64,000 bases of DNA from Clavelina lepadiformis (taxonomy: Eukaryota > Chordata > Ascidiacea > Aplousobranchia > Clavelinidae). The position numbers and the translations under genes are program-made. Position 1 is the first letter of the stretch. Each line of letters opens with the position of its first letter. The stretch spans positions 14,818,860 through 14,882,859 of the forward strand of contig NC_135244.1 of NCBI RefSeq assembly GCF_947623445.1, given 5' to 3'. Below the pieces are notes generated by a model, which did no database searches, was not told where the DNA came from, and was given only the letters and a program-made list of their open reading frames with translations. Shown here in pieces: positions 11,401 through 21,013 of this stretch.

Positions 11401-14234
11401 AGATGCCTCCCCGGTCAGAATTGTTCATCCAGACATTTCTCTCGTTTAAATGTTAAGGTATATAGGCCTACACTATATAGGGTACACTTGAAAATATGCA
11501 AATATTTTTAATTTTAATGTAACTTTATTTCTCACTGAGCATCTTTACTTACCTAAAACTTTGTTCAACCATTATACCTTTGTAACTTAATTACAGTAAG
11601 CTACCTATTTGCATATATATATATGATCGGCTGTAGCCCTATCTCTGCATCTACGTATCGCAAACAGCGTAATCTGCCGGTAGAATAGTTACTTTGTATA
11701 ACATACCGGATTTATATTTTTTGAATTATTATCCCTATTTTCAAAATTAACACTGAAACACGTAATGTATCATTCAGCTGCTTGCGTTCAAACGGCGGGC
11801 GCTGTCGTCCTATAGTGTCCAGGCCGCGTAATAATATCAGGGCTCTCGTGTGCCGGATGAATGACTCTCCCACAATGGCTTACATAAGATGTGGTAATAC
11901 GTCAACTCGCATAAGACGATCTCAAAAGTGCGACTTCCACATGCAGTGTGAAGATGGCAGCGATGAGAAGAATTGCACAGGAAGATTTTACTGCGAACAA
12001 CCGGGACGGACGCTTTTTGTTCGCGAAAACCAGGTTCCGAGTAACAGTAGATTTGCTACAGCTTTCCAAAACCGATAAAGAAATCTTATATTCAAATTTG
12101 TTATTTTGATGCTGATAGCAAAAATATGTCAATCAATTGTAGGTGAACGACGGTAGACAAGATTGTGATGACGCAAGTGACGAATGCAGTTCAGTTGGCA
12201 AAAACTCAACAAACGAGCTTCTTTTCAATTCAAGATATGATTTGCTAGAAAACAGAATTTTATTTGTTTTGATTTGGATAATGGCAGTCTTGGCATTAAT
12301 TGGAAACGCGGTAGGAAACTCCTGGCAGTGCGCCCATAACTTGACTATGTTGAGTGAGATAACACTCTTATAGCCCATAGCATCACATCGTGTTTGGTGA
12401 TGACTATAAAATATCAGTTGACGTTGTCTAAACCGTATTAACCAAATTTTAAAGTAAAATAAAAAAACAGGTTATAGTTTGTCACTGTGAAGATTAACTT
12501 TATATTTTTCGACACGAGCTTTCGCAAACATAAGCTTGCTTCTTCAGGTGTGCTGTGAAAATGAACAGTTTCGGTTCCACTTTACTGTCTACAGTTTCAT
12601 AGTACACACAGAAGAAGCAAGCTTATGCTTGCGAAAGCTCGTGTCGAAAAATATAAAGTTAACCTTCAGAGTGCCAAACTATATCATGTTTTTTTATAAA
12701 ATATAACTAATGTATAACCACGAGTTGATTGTTTTGAAGCAATCACCATGGTGATGATAACATCATACGTTTTGCGTCCAGATTGTAGTTATCCATCAAA
12801 GTCGAATTCTTCTTGGAATGCGGGCCAATGGGAAAACTCTGTCTTCTTTGAGAGGAAATCACATACTTGTGCTCAATCTTGCGATTGCTGATTTTCTTAT
12901 GGGAGTCTATCTATTAGCTGTGGGAATAGCATACGAGAGCTTAAGAGGATCATATTGTCAAGAAGAGTTTGCTTGGAGATCAAGCAGCGTCTGTACATGG
13001 ATGGGAGTAACTGTTCTCATATCGAGCGAGACATCTGTTCTCACCATGCTTTTACTCACTGCCTTTAGGCTGTATGCTCTGTTAAAGGTATGCTGGCATA
13101 GACTGATAACTGATAAAAAGTTATGTTTGATGGCTGCAAGTTTTTTTTTATTTCCATATAACGCAAGATTTCTATTTTCAGCCGTTTAACGCATCGTCTC
13201 TTCCTAAAACTTGGTTTGTGTTTCTCCTGTCGTTTGCAACCTGGACCTTAAGCACCATTGTGGCTGTTTTACCCCTAACACATGCTTACCGTAGTCAAGT
13301 ACCTAACGTTGCTTGGATACCAAGAAATAGGTTTACTCAACATGCGATTGTCCCATTGGAGGCGGGAAAAACCTATTTGTATCGTAGTCTCGTTTATTTT
13401 TCTCCTGATGAAAACGAAAATACCACGGCGCTATTTGCAGAAAGAATTAGGTCGGTTACCACTTGGGACGAACTGCTTGAAATAAGAGGGCAAATTTTCC
13501 GGACTGATAACGATCTTGAGGTTGTCGCTAGCTTTGGGTAAGAGCGATGTTACTAAAATTATTAAAGTAACAGGGTTTGATTTTTCTGAACGTTGATGTC
13601 GAACTTGTAACAGGTACTACAACGTCCATAGCGTATGCATCGCTAATTTCTTCCCCAACAGGGACGATCCTCACCTTGCTTTGTCGTTAACGTTGGTCAT
13701 ATTCAACTTCCTGGCTTTTGTGTTTATCGCTGGAGTCTACATTTATATTTACGTCATCATGTTCAAAAGAAAAAACATAACTGTGGAGGACCGAACCGAT
13801 GCCGGTAAACAATTTTTGTTTAGTACCAATCAATAAAATACCCTTGGTGTTAATTTCCCTACGTTTTTATAAAACACCAGAAACCCTTTCATGAACACTA
13901 GGCTGTAAATATTGTCAGGAAGAATTTTTTTGATTTTATAGCGAAAATGCAATGGAGAATATTTCGTTTGGTGATCACTGATTTCCTCTGCTGGATACCC
14001 ATCTGCATTTTGGCTTTCTGTAAGCTATATGACCTTCCGATCAGTGGCACTGTCTATTCAGTTGCGGCAATAGTTTTGCTGCCTATCAACAGTGCTCTTA
14101 ATCCCATTCTTTACTCAAGTGCTACCTCGAAGGTTGTTAACAAATTGACATGTTGGAAACTTTTGTTATTAAAGAATCGTCAAAGAAAAGATAGTGCGCC
14201 TACTCTTGCCACAAAATCCACCGCATCCTTGTAA
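8433..14234 (+). CDS. LDL-receptor class A-rich G-protein-coupled receptor (rhodopsin family, RXFP/GRL101-like)
   Basis: Thirteen exons: 8433-8514, 8981-9074, 9516-10008, 10076-10200, 10359-10508, 10873-10989, 11171-11230, 11778-12033, 12143-12310, 12782-13087, 13182-13537, 13614-13804, 13942-14234. All join in phase to give 896 residues. Exon 1 encodes a signal peptide. The ectodomain is a long Cys-rich array with LDLa calcium-box motifs (CDGIIDCPDLSDEC, CDGNMDCANGIDE, CEDGSDEKNC, CDDASDEC) and no leucine-rich repeats that I can see. Seven helices follow: GN in TM1, LNLAIADFLMG in TM2, NPILY in TM7. The usual E/DRY reads FRL. Extracellular loop 2 is very long, about 100 residues. The plan recalls relaxin receptors and snail GRL101. 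The ligand is unknown; signalling from the plasma membrane is inferred. An optional 18-nt in-frame extension of exon 4 starts at 10058. Confidence 0.88.
8663..8908 (+). repeat. tRNA-derived SINE
   Basis: The left part looks like a tRNA: an A-box-like segment (TGGTTGAGCGATTAGAGTG) and a B-box-like segment (GATCAAATTCCC) about 40 bp later, at normal pol III promoter spacing. An A-rich stretch and a tail ending near GTAAACGAGGTTCGAGC follow. The same tail recurs at 48950-49072, so this is a family. It lies in the first intron of the GPCR, in sense orientation. Confidence 0.65.
12472..12684. mobile_element. Complete palindromic MITE in a GPCR intron
   Basis: Two arms of about 75 bp are near-perfect reverse complements (left arm contains CTTTATATTTTTCGACACG, right arm CGTGTCGAAAAATATAAAG), separated by about 65 bp of unrelated sequence. 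The outer ends read ATAGTTTG and CAAACTAT. No coding capacity is present, so it would depend on a transposase from elsewhere. It sits between the exons ending at 12310 and starting at 12782. The half-copy at 1717-1788 belongs to the same family. Confidence 0.8.
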
Positions 14235-14689
14235 ACGCCGCTTTTTTGTTATAAGCTATATACTTGAAATGTACAATTTTGTGTTGCATTAAAACGAATC
14301 GCAACTATAGGCTACAAATTCTTTTAAAAAAATTTTGTTTTTGTTTTGTGTTTTTTTTAAACCTATACCTAAACCTTCAAAAAAGTGTAATATAGCCTGT
14401 CACTTATACATTTACGTAATACAGAAAAATGATATTATTATGTAGTTTGTCGTTTATTATTCTCTGTATATCGCGTTAGTAGATCGGCAGAGTTTTCAGC
14501 GTGGAATTACCGGTGATTAGCAAATGAATAATAATAGTAACCTAGCAATACTATAGCGGCTATAGGATAGCCCATGCTTTTGTGTTAATATAGTAATTGT
14601 GAAACCGCAAAAACATTCAAGCAAAAATGATTATTTTCCAGAACTGTATACAAGTAGTAATTTTACTACTCGAGCATTTTGCTATTATT

Positions 14690-15265
14690 TGCGGCCAGTT
14701 AGGGCGAACAAATTAGATGCTATCGTTGTTTAAAAGTGAGTAAATTCTTGTTAATGTCAACAAATGTAAAAGTGGGAACAGCGAGTTAGATTTCTCAGCA
14801 GAGTCGATTAAAATTTTGTTCAAATCAATGCATTTTTATCGGCTCGCGCTGTAGGATCGTGTTTTCGGAGCACAAGTTAATTAGCTCAAAATCACTACTA
14901 ATTCCTGCCAATATGGGCAAACAACATAGATACCATCGTAAATGCAAGTAAAGTTTGGTTAATATTAGCGAATATAAAAGTGGGAACACCAAGTTACAGA
15001 TTTCACAGCAGAATTGATTGAAGTCTTTCGTCGAATCACTGCATTCGTATCGCGTGGCGCTATAGGATCGTATTTTCGCAGTTCACAGTAAATAGCTCAA
15101 AATTACTAGTATTTCCGGTCAATTGGGGCAAACAATAAGTTATAGATACAATCGTAAAGGCGATTGAATTTATGCTGATATTAGCAAATAAAAAAGTGGG
15201 AATACCAATTTAGATTTCTCAGGAGAAAAATTTTAAAGTTTTGTTCGAATCATTGCATTTCCCGT
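14690..15265 (+). repeat. Degenerate tandem repeat, period about 210 bp, nearly three copies
   Basis: The block AAAGTGGGAA recurs at about 14770, 14979 and 15193, giving periods near 209 and 214 bp. Other shared landmarks are CTATAGGATCGT-type and TAGCTCAAAAT-type segments and GGGCAAACAA. Copies have diverged by point changes and small indels, and the third is partial. No open frame is conserved between copies, so this is a non-coding satellite-like block. Confidence 0.7.
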
Positions 15266-16369
15266 CACGCTCGTCGAGTATTGTTGTTTACCGATTTCAT
15301 ACTTTATATTTTATATTACTTCGCGGTAGTTGACGCTTGACTATCTGGTTTGAAGGCTTAAATCACGCATGGTGCCTTGCTTCACATTTGTGCGCGGCCA
15401 CGCCGCGTCTCGTTGCCCTTTTGCCCTTAGTTTTGGGTTCTATGATCTTGCTAGGATTCTGCCAGAAAAGCATGTAAAAGCAAAAATCGCTCCTGTGTTG
15501 CCTGGGTACTGGTCAGTGGGTAGGCTACTCTGAGTTGCCTAGGCAAAACACAGGTTTATTGCTTTCCTTGCTATTTAATTAATAAAAGTTTTTTTCCGAA
15601 ACTTTACAGAGGTAACAGTATCCGTGTGTTTAAAGCACTATAGTCTCGCGATATAAGGACTATATTATAGCGCAACGAAAGCACATTACGCTATGTATAT
15701 GTTATCGAGCTGTTCCTGATCCACGACTGCGGCTAACTTGATATTATTTTGTTGGTAAATAACACATGGGGAAGCACAGGCATAACTTGACGCAGAGAGA
15801 CATCTTAAAAGATCGTCTGTATGCCTCCTTGTCTAAAAGATGACTGACTCGAAATGTGAACAGGGAATAAAACAAAAACACAATAATTCTTTGGGCAAAT
15901 AAACCTGCTAACTAGCGGACAGGGTGTTGAACGCCACATAACTATTCTCAAAATGTCCGATTTTTTGCTTCAAACTTTTTCGTGGGAGTCGTCATCCTTT
16001 TCGAAAGATAAGCTTATAAATCGCGATTAAGACGTCGCAATGAGCTTTTTATTTAATTCTAACAGAGAGAGGAAGAAAGGTAAAATACAACACTGATAAA
16101 AGTTAGTTTAGACAATAATTTTTTTGTGCGATTTAACTTTCAATCGGTGGAGATGTTCTTACAATGTTTTCCTAAATAGGCCTACTCATTAGGCTACAAT
16201 GTTTTCGAAACATAATTTTTTTTAAATTCAGTGCTAGATATGTATTCGTATGGTGGTAAAGGCTGTATCCGTGCCTGATATGGTATTGCGTAGACGTTCC
16301 TGTAAATACTAACGTAATATAATGAGGACACTATACGTTATTACGCAATTTAATGGGCCAAACTCCCAT

Positions 16370-16455
16370 CGGTTGAAACTTTCGTGATTTCAATGGGTTG
16401 AATCGTCCCGGTTTGAATCGCCCGGGGTTTAATTGTTCGTGGGTTCAATCAATCA
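16370..16455 (+). repeat. Minisatellite patch, GGTTGAATCG-type units
   Basis: About four 14-18-bp degenerate units share GGTTGAATCGTCC or close variants. Related patches occur at 17208-17350, 51985-52045 and 63652-63735. Confidence 0.6.
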
Positions 16456-17207
16456 GGCATTTTTTTCGTTAAAAATCAACCCAGTTGTTACTAACACGCG
16501 GCAATGGACGGGAAAAAAGTGACAAAACTCTAAAAGGCTTACAATGTGCTAAAAAATAATTAAGGTAATTATTGCTGGTTAGAACTAGCACCGCCACTAA
16601 ACCAATAATTAGTTAAATCCACAAAAAGATATGTTGAAAAAAAGCGAAATTAAGCAGACGAACAGGTGGTGTGTTCAACTAACAGGTAAATGAAAATTGC
16701 TTCAATGCTGTACATCAGTGGATGGGAAAAGAAAACCCACCTGGGCAAGAGTCGAGTTCTCGTGACCATATCAATAAAGAAGGGCGTTGTTGATTAGCCC
16801 GAGTTTGTACAGCAAAAATGTACACCAACGATAATCTTTAGAAGATATGATGACAATACTGCTCGTTGCAAGATGGAATTTTCTGTGGTACATCGACAGT
16901 GATGTACGGAAAAAGATGCCGATGCTGTCCGATAAATGGTAGTGTTGAAAGGAAACCCTTTTATTCCGAAGCTGAAGACTCGAGTGGTGGTGAAGTTTCA
17001 ATCCAGTAACTGGTTCCAGTCTTTAATCTTGAAAGTCTGTAAAATACAGTCTGTGATAATTGCTGTGAATATCCAAAATAGTTATGAAGTGAATGTTGAA
17101 AACTTACAAGTTACTTAATAAACAAACAGACTGACGTCTAATTTTCGAAGTCCGATTCAAAGTTTTCCTGTACCATCATCTTATGAAAGTGCTTTATCAA
17201 GAAGTAA

Positions 17208-17350
17208 AGGTTGAATCGTCCGTGGGTTGAATAGACCTGGAACCGTTTCTTGCAGTCCCAAAGCCCGAGCGTGTGCAATTGCGTGTGGTTGCAATTCCGT
17301 TTGAGTGCAATTCCTTGTGGGTGCAATTCCATGTGGGTACATTTCGGTTT
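17208..17350 (+). repeat. Minisatellite flanking the foldback element
   Basis: Two GGTTGAATCG-type units are followed by four or five 16-17-bp units of the form GTGGGTGCAATTCC. Similar GGGTGCAATTA units appear on the other side of the foldback element (20395-20555), which suggests the element inserted into, or grew within, this minisatellite. Confidence 0.6.
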
Positions 17351-17379
17351 GGAGGCGGGGAAGTGATCCATTTATGACC

Positions 17380-18745
17380 TGCAAGCCAGGCTTCTAATTC
17401 AGAAGCCTGGGTCGGGATTACAGAGGTCATGGGTTCTGTAGATTGAAGCCTGGCTCGAGATTACAGAGGTCATGGGTTCTGTAGATTGAAGCTACAGAGG
17501 TCATGGGTTCTGTAGATTGAAGCCTGGCTCGAGATTACAGAGGTCATGGCTCGTATAAAATGAAGCCTGGGTCGGGATTACAGAGGTCATGGGTTCTGTA
17601 GTTGAAGCCTGGGTCGGGATTACAGAAGTCGTGGGTTCTGTAGATTGAAGCTACAGAAGTCGTGGGTTCTGTAGATTGAAGCCTGGGTCGGGATTACAGA
17701 AGTCGTGGGTTCTGTAGATTGAAGCCTGGGTCGGGATTACAGAGGTCATGGGTTCTGTAGATTGAAGCCTGGGTCGGGATTACAGAGGTCATGGCTCGTA
17801 TAAAATGAAGCCTGGGTCGGGATTACAGAGGTCATGGGTTCTGTAGTTGAAGCCTGGGTCGGGATTACAGAAGTCGTGGGTTCTGTAGATTGAAGCTACA
17901 GAAGTCGTGGGTTCTGTAGATTGAAGCCTGGGTCGGGATTACAGAAGTCGTGGGTTCTGTAGATTGAAGCCTGGGTCGGGATTACAGAGGTCATGGGTTC
18001 TGTAGATTGAAGCCTGGGTCGGGATTACAGAGGTCATGGCTCGTATAAAATGAAGCCTGGCTCGAGATTACAGAGGTCATGGGTTCTGTAGATTGAAGCC
18101 TGGGTCGAGATTACAGAGGTCATGGCTCGTATAAAATGAAGCCTGGGTCGGGATTACAGAGGTCATGGGTTCTGTAGATTGAAGCCTGGGTCGGGATTAC
18201 AGAAGTCATGGCTCGTATAAAATGAAGCCTGGGACGACATTACAGAAGTCATGGCCGGTATAAATTGAAGCCTGAGTATAGATTGGAAGGGTCATGCCTC
18301 GTATGAATCGAAGCCTGGGTCGAGATTACAGAGTTCATGGGTTCTGTAGATTGAAGCCTGGTTCGAGATTGGAAGGGTCATGGCTCATATAAAATGAAGC
18401 CTGGGTCGACATTACAGAAGTCATGGCTCGTATAAAATGAAGCCTGGGTCGGGATTACAGAGGTCATGGGTTCTGTAGTTGAAGCCTGGGTCGGGATTAC
18501 AGAAGTCGTGGGTTCTGTAGATTGAAGCTACAGAAGTCATGGGTTCTGTAGATTGAAGCCTGGGTCGGGATTACAGAAGTCGTGGGTTCTGTAGATTGAA
18601 GCCTGGGTCGGGATTACAGAGGTCATGGGTTCTGTAGATTGAAGCCTGGGTCGGGATTACAGAGGTCATGGGCTCTGTAGATTGAAGCCTGGGTCGAGAT
18701 TACAGAGGTCATGGGTTCTGTAGATTGAAGCCTGGGTCGATATCA
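17380..18745 (+). repeat. Left inverted arm: about 32 tandem units of 43 bp
   Basis: Two main unit types alternate in a fixed order. Type A ends in GGTTCTGTAGATT; type B ends in GGCTCGTATAAAAT. Shorter units lacking the central part (GAAGCTACAGA) and rare variants (GGTATAAATTGAAG) act as landmarks. Compared with the right arm, the left arm carries an extra block of about 0.3 kb repeating landmark order around 17530-17960, and extra units at its inner end. Confidence 0.9.
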
Positions 18746-19118
18746 GAAAAGGGTAAATAGGTTGAATCAGAAGGCAGGAAGGTTAGCCCAGTCGAGCTCT
18801 TTTGCTTTTTTTTAGAACTAGGCTAGCAGAATGCGGAAGCTGATTAATGTTAAAGAAATTACTGTGTCAGTGTGTAGGCCTATTGAATTATTTTAAGTCA
18901 TGTGTTTTGACTGCATTGAAAGTTAGGCTAGGCCTGTATCAGGTTAAATTTATTATTAAGCAATCGTAAAAAGGAATATTATAGGTTGTAGCTTATAGTA
19001 GTCTACCAGTACATACTGGTAAAGTAAAGTATAGTAGTCTACCAGTACATACCAGTACATAAATAAACAAATATTTATCATAAAATTCAAAACTATTAAA
19101 CAATCCGATTTTAAATAG

Positions 19119-19469
19119 ATGGAGTTAAAAGAGAATTTCTCTTCAGTGTTTTGGGGCAAGAAAGAAGAGATTTTTGAAAAAATTGAAAGCTCACATGGAA
19201 AAAATTGTTTTTTATGCAATCTAGAAATATATGAAAATTTTCATTCTTCCAATGAGAACATTTCGAATCATTTTCTAAAAAAGCATTTCAAATTCGCGGT
19301 GGAATTTGAAGTAAAAGGTAGAAAGGGTAAGTGTTCAAGTATTACTAAATTTCAAATTGTGTTGATAATGTTAAGTTGGGCATTGTTAGATTATAAAATT
19401 ATATGTTTGTATTTGTTAAGGTTTTTCTCTTCCTTGCCGCAAGCAAGAATGCCTAGACAGAAAAAGTGA
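19119..19469 (+). CDS. Small BED-type zinc-finger ORF in the foldback loop
   Basis: The frame encodes 116 residues. Residues 8-56 match the BED-finger plan: an aromatic SSVFWGK near the start, Cys30-x2-Cys33 (NCFLCN), then His51-x4-His56 (NHFLKKH) after a Ser/Asn-rich segment. BED fingers bind DNA and are typical of hAT and related transposases and their domesticated relatives. A good donor (AAAGG then GTAAGTG at 19327) follows the finger, and acceptor-like AG sites occur near 19440, so the mature protein may be about 75 residues of finger plus a short basic tail. No catalytic domain is present. It is the only sizeable frame in the single-copy loop, and binding to the arm units would be a natural role, but that is inference. 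Expression is unknown. Confidence 0.5.
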   Translation: MELKENFSSVFWGKKEEIFEKIESSHGKNCFLCNLEIYENFHSSNENISNHFLKKHFKFAVEFEVKGRKGKCSSITKFQIVLIMLSWALLDYKIICLYLLRFFSSLPQARMPRQKK

Positions 19470-19555
19470 AACCAGCCTTTTTAGGCATGACCTCTTTATT
19501 GTCGATCAAACCTTTAGTAAAAAAAGCTGTGAACTTTCCAGTCATAGGCTACATA

Positions 19556-20380
19556 GCCTAACCCATGACTTCTGTAATGTCGACCCAGGCTTCATTTTAT
19601 ATGAGCCATGACCCTTCCAATCTCGAACCAGGCTTCAATCTACAGAACCCATGAACTCTGTAATCTCGACCCAGGCTTCGATTCATACGAGGCATGACCC
19701 TTCCAATCTATACTCAGGCTTCAATTTATACCGGCCATGACTTCTGTAATGTCGTCCCAGGCTTCATTTTATACGAGCCATGACTTCTGTAATCCCGACC
19801 CAGGCTTCAATCTACAGAACCCATGACCTCTGTAATCCCGACCCAGGCTTCATTTTATACGAGCCATGACCTCTGTAATCTCGACCCAGGCTTCAATCTA
19901 CAGAACCCATGACCTCTGTAATCTCGAGCCAGGCTTCATTTTATACGAGCCATGACCTCTGTAATCCCGACCCAGGCTTCAATCTACAGAACCCATGACC
20001 TCTGTAATCCCGACCCAGGCTTCAATCTACAGAACCCACGACTTCTGTAATCCCGACCCAGGCTTCAATCTACAGAACCCACGACTTCTGTAGCTTCAAT
20101 CTACAGAACCCACGACTTCTGTAATCCCGACCCAGGCTTCAACTACAGAACCCATGACCTCTGTAATCCCGACCCAGGCTTCATTTTATACGAGCCATGA
20201 CCTCTGTAATCTCGAGCCAGGCTTCAATCTACAGAACCCACGACTTCTGTAGCTTCAATCTACAGAACCCATGACCTCTGTAATCTCGAGCCAGGCTTCA
20301 ATCTACAGAACCCATGACCTCTGTAATCCCGACCCAGGCTTCTGAATTAGAAGCCTGGCTTGCAGGTCATAAATGGATCA
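19556..20380 (-). repeat. Right inverted arm: about 19 tandem units of 43 bp, reverse orientation
   Basis: Read on the minus strand, the unit variants follow the same order as in the left arm, including the short GAAGCTACAGA units, the rare GCCGGTATAAATTG unit and the unit with ATTGGAAGGGTCATG. Sequence identity between corresponding units is very high, so the arms are either recent or kept alike by gene conversion. Confidence 0.9.
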
Positions 20381-20417
20381 CTTCCCCTATTGTCGGTTTG
20401 GGTGCAATTAAGGGGTC

Positions 20418-20518
20418 TAGCATACAAGTGCACAACCAGATGACGTCATAATTTGAGTAGCTGAGGTCTAGAAAACAAAAGCATCCTGCGGTTGTGCACT
20501 TATTTTCTAGACCCCAAT
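20418..20518. mobile_element. Small MITE inserted in minisatellite next to the foldback element
   Basis: Imperfect inverted ends (GGGGTCTAGCATACAAGTGC on the left, GCACTTATTTTCTAGACCCC on the right) enclose about 55 bp. The inserted segment is flanked on both sides by AATTA, a likely 5-bp target-site duplication, and interrupts a GGGTGCAATTA minisatellite unit. Confidence 0.6.
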
Positions 20519-21013
20519 TAAGTTGGGTGCAATTACGTTAGGTGCAATCAGTATGGAAGCAAAGAACAGTCCGAAAACTGGCAATATAAAAAATGATCCT
20601 GTAGGGCGTAGGCTATGTATCCCTCGACCTCTAGGCCTATTGGCTATAGCTGGTGCCCGAGCCTGCGAGCATAGAAACAATCGTCGAGTTGAAATGGTGC
20701 AAAGACACTCCAGCTAGACTAACTCAGTCGGAGCCGGAGGATAAGAATTATGATACCATACCAAAAAGTGCAAAGTAGATGACTGATTTGTATACAATAG
20801 TAGACCCAACTCAACTATAGCCTATATAAATGTGACATCATTTGGTTACAAGTGCACTTGTGCACTGGACCAATTAGACCTAAATGCCTAATCACTGTAT
20901 TCGTTTGTTTTAAGTCCTGAACTTACTACAATTTCAGAAGTTAGGTTAACAAGTGCAATTGTATTGAAACTGAGTGGCCTAAGAGCTGGAAACTGCCAAA
21001 ATTTATAGCTGCA
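20519..21013. other. Intergenic; probable EEA1 promoter region
   Basis: No exon is recognised. The last 100 bp before the EEA1 start are likely 5' untranslated region. The short open frame at 20523-20717 overlaps minisatellite sequence and is not credible as a gene. Confidence 0.4.

Larger units (their letters stand above)
14235..17356. other. Intergenic, repeat-bearing interval
   Basis: GPCR 3' untranslated region, then about 3 kb without a recognisable gene. It holds a degenerate three-copy tandem repeat (14690-15265), an imperfect hairpin around 15490-15560 whose halves share CCTGTGTT, and two patches of a 16-17-bp minisatellite (16370-16455, 17208-17350). Confidence 0.5.
17357..20385. 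mobile_element. Foldback-type DNA element with array-built inverted arms and a BED-finger loop
   Basis: The two ends are exact reverse complements: GGGGAAGTGATCCATTTATG opens the element and CATAAATGGATCACTTCCCC closes it. Each arm is a long array of 43-bp units (GAAGCCTGGGTCGGGATTAC begins a unit). The left arm is about 1.39 kb, the right arm about 0.83 kb in reverse orientation, and the loop is about 0.8 kb of unique AT-rich DNA with one plausible ORF. Drosophila FB elements and the P-related Galileo element share this architecture, so I call it foldback-type by structure, not by sequence homology. No transposase is seen inside. No clear target-site duplication is visible; both flanks contain minisatellite with GGTTTGG. 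Confidence 0.8.

Noticed and set aside
17138-17430. Three overlapping minus-strand open frames of 67-77 residues
   Set aside because: They translate minisatellite and the foldback terminus; the repeated THKELH-like pattern comes from the 16-bp units.
17380-18745. Regular direct repeats that could suggest a CRISPR-like array
   Set aside because: Units are contiguous at 43 bp with no unique spacers, lie in an animal genome and are mirrored on the other side of a loop. This is a tandem-repeat arm.
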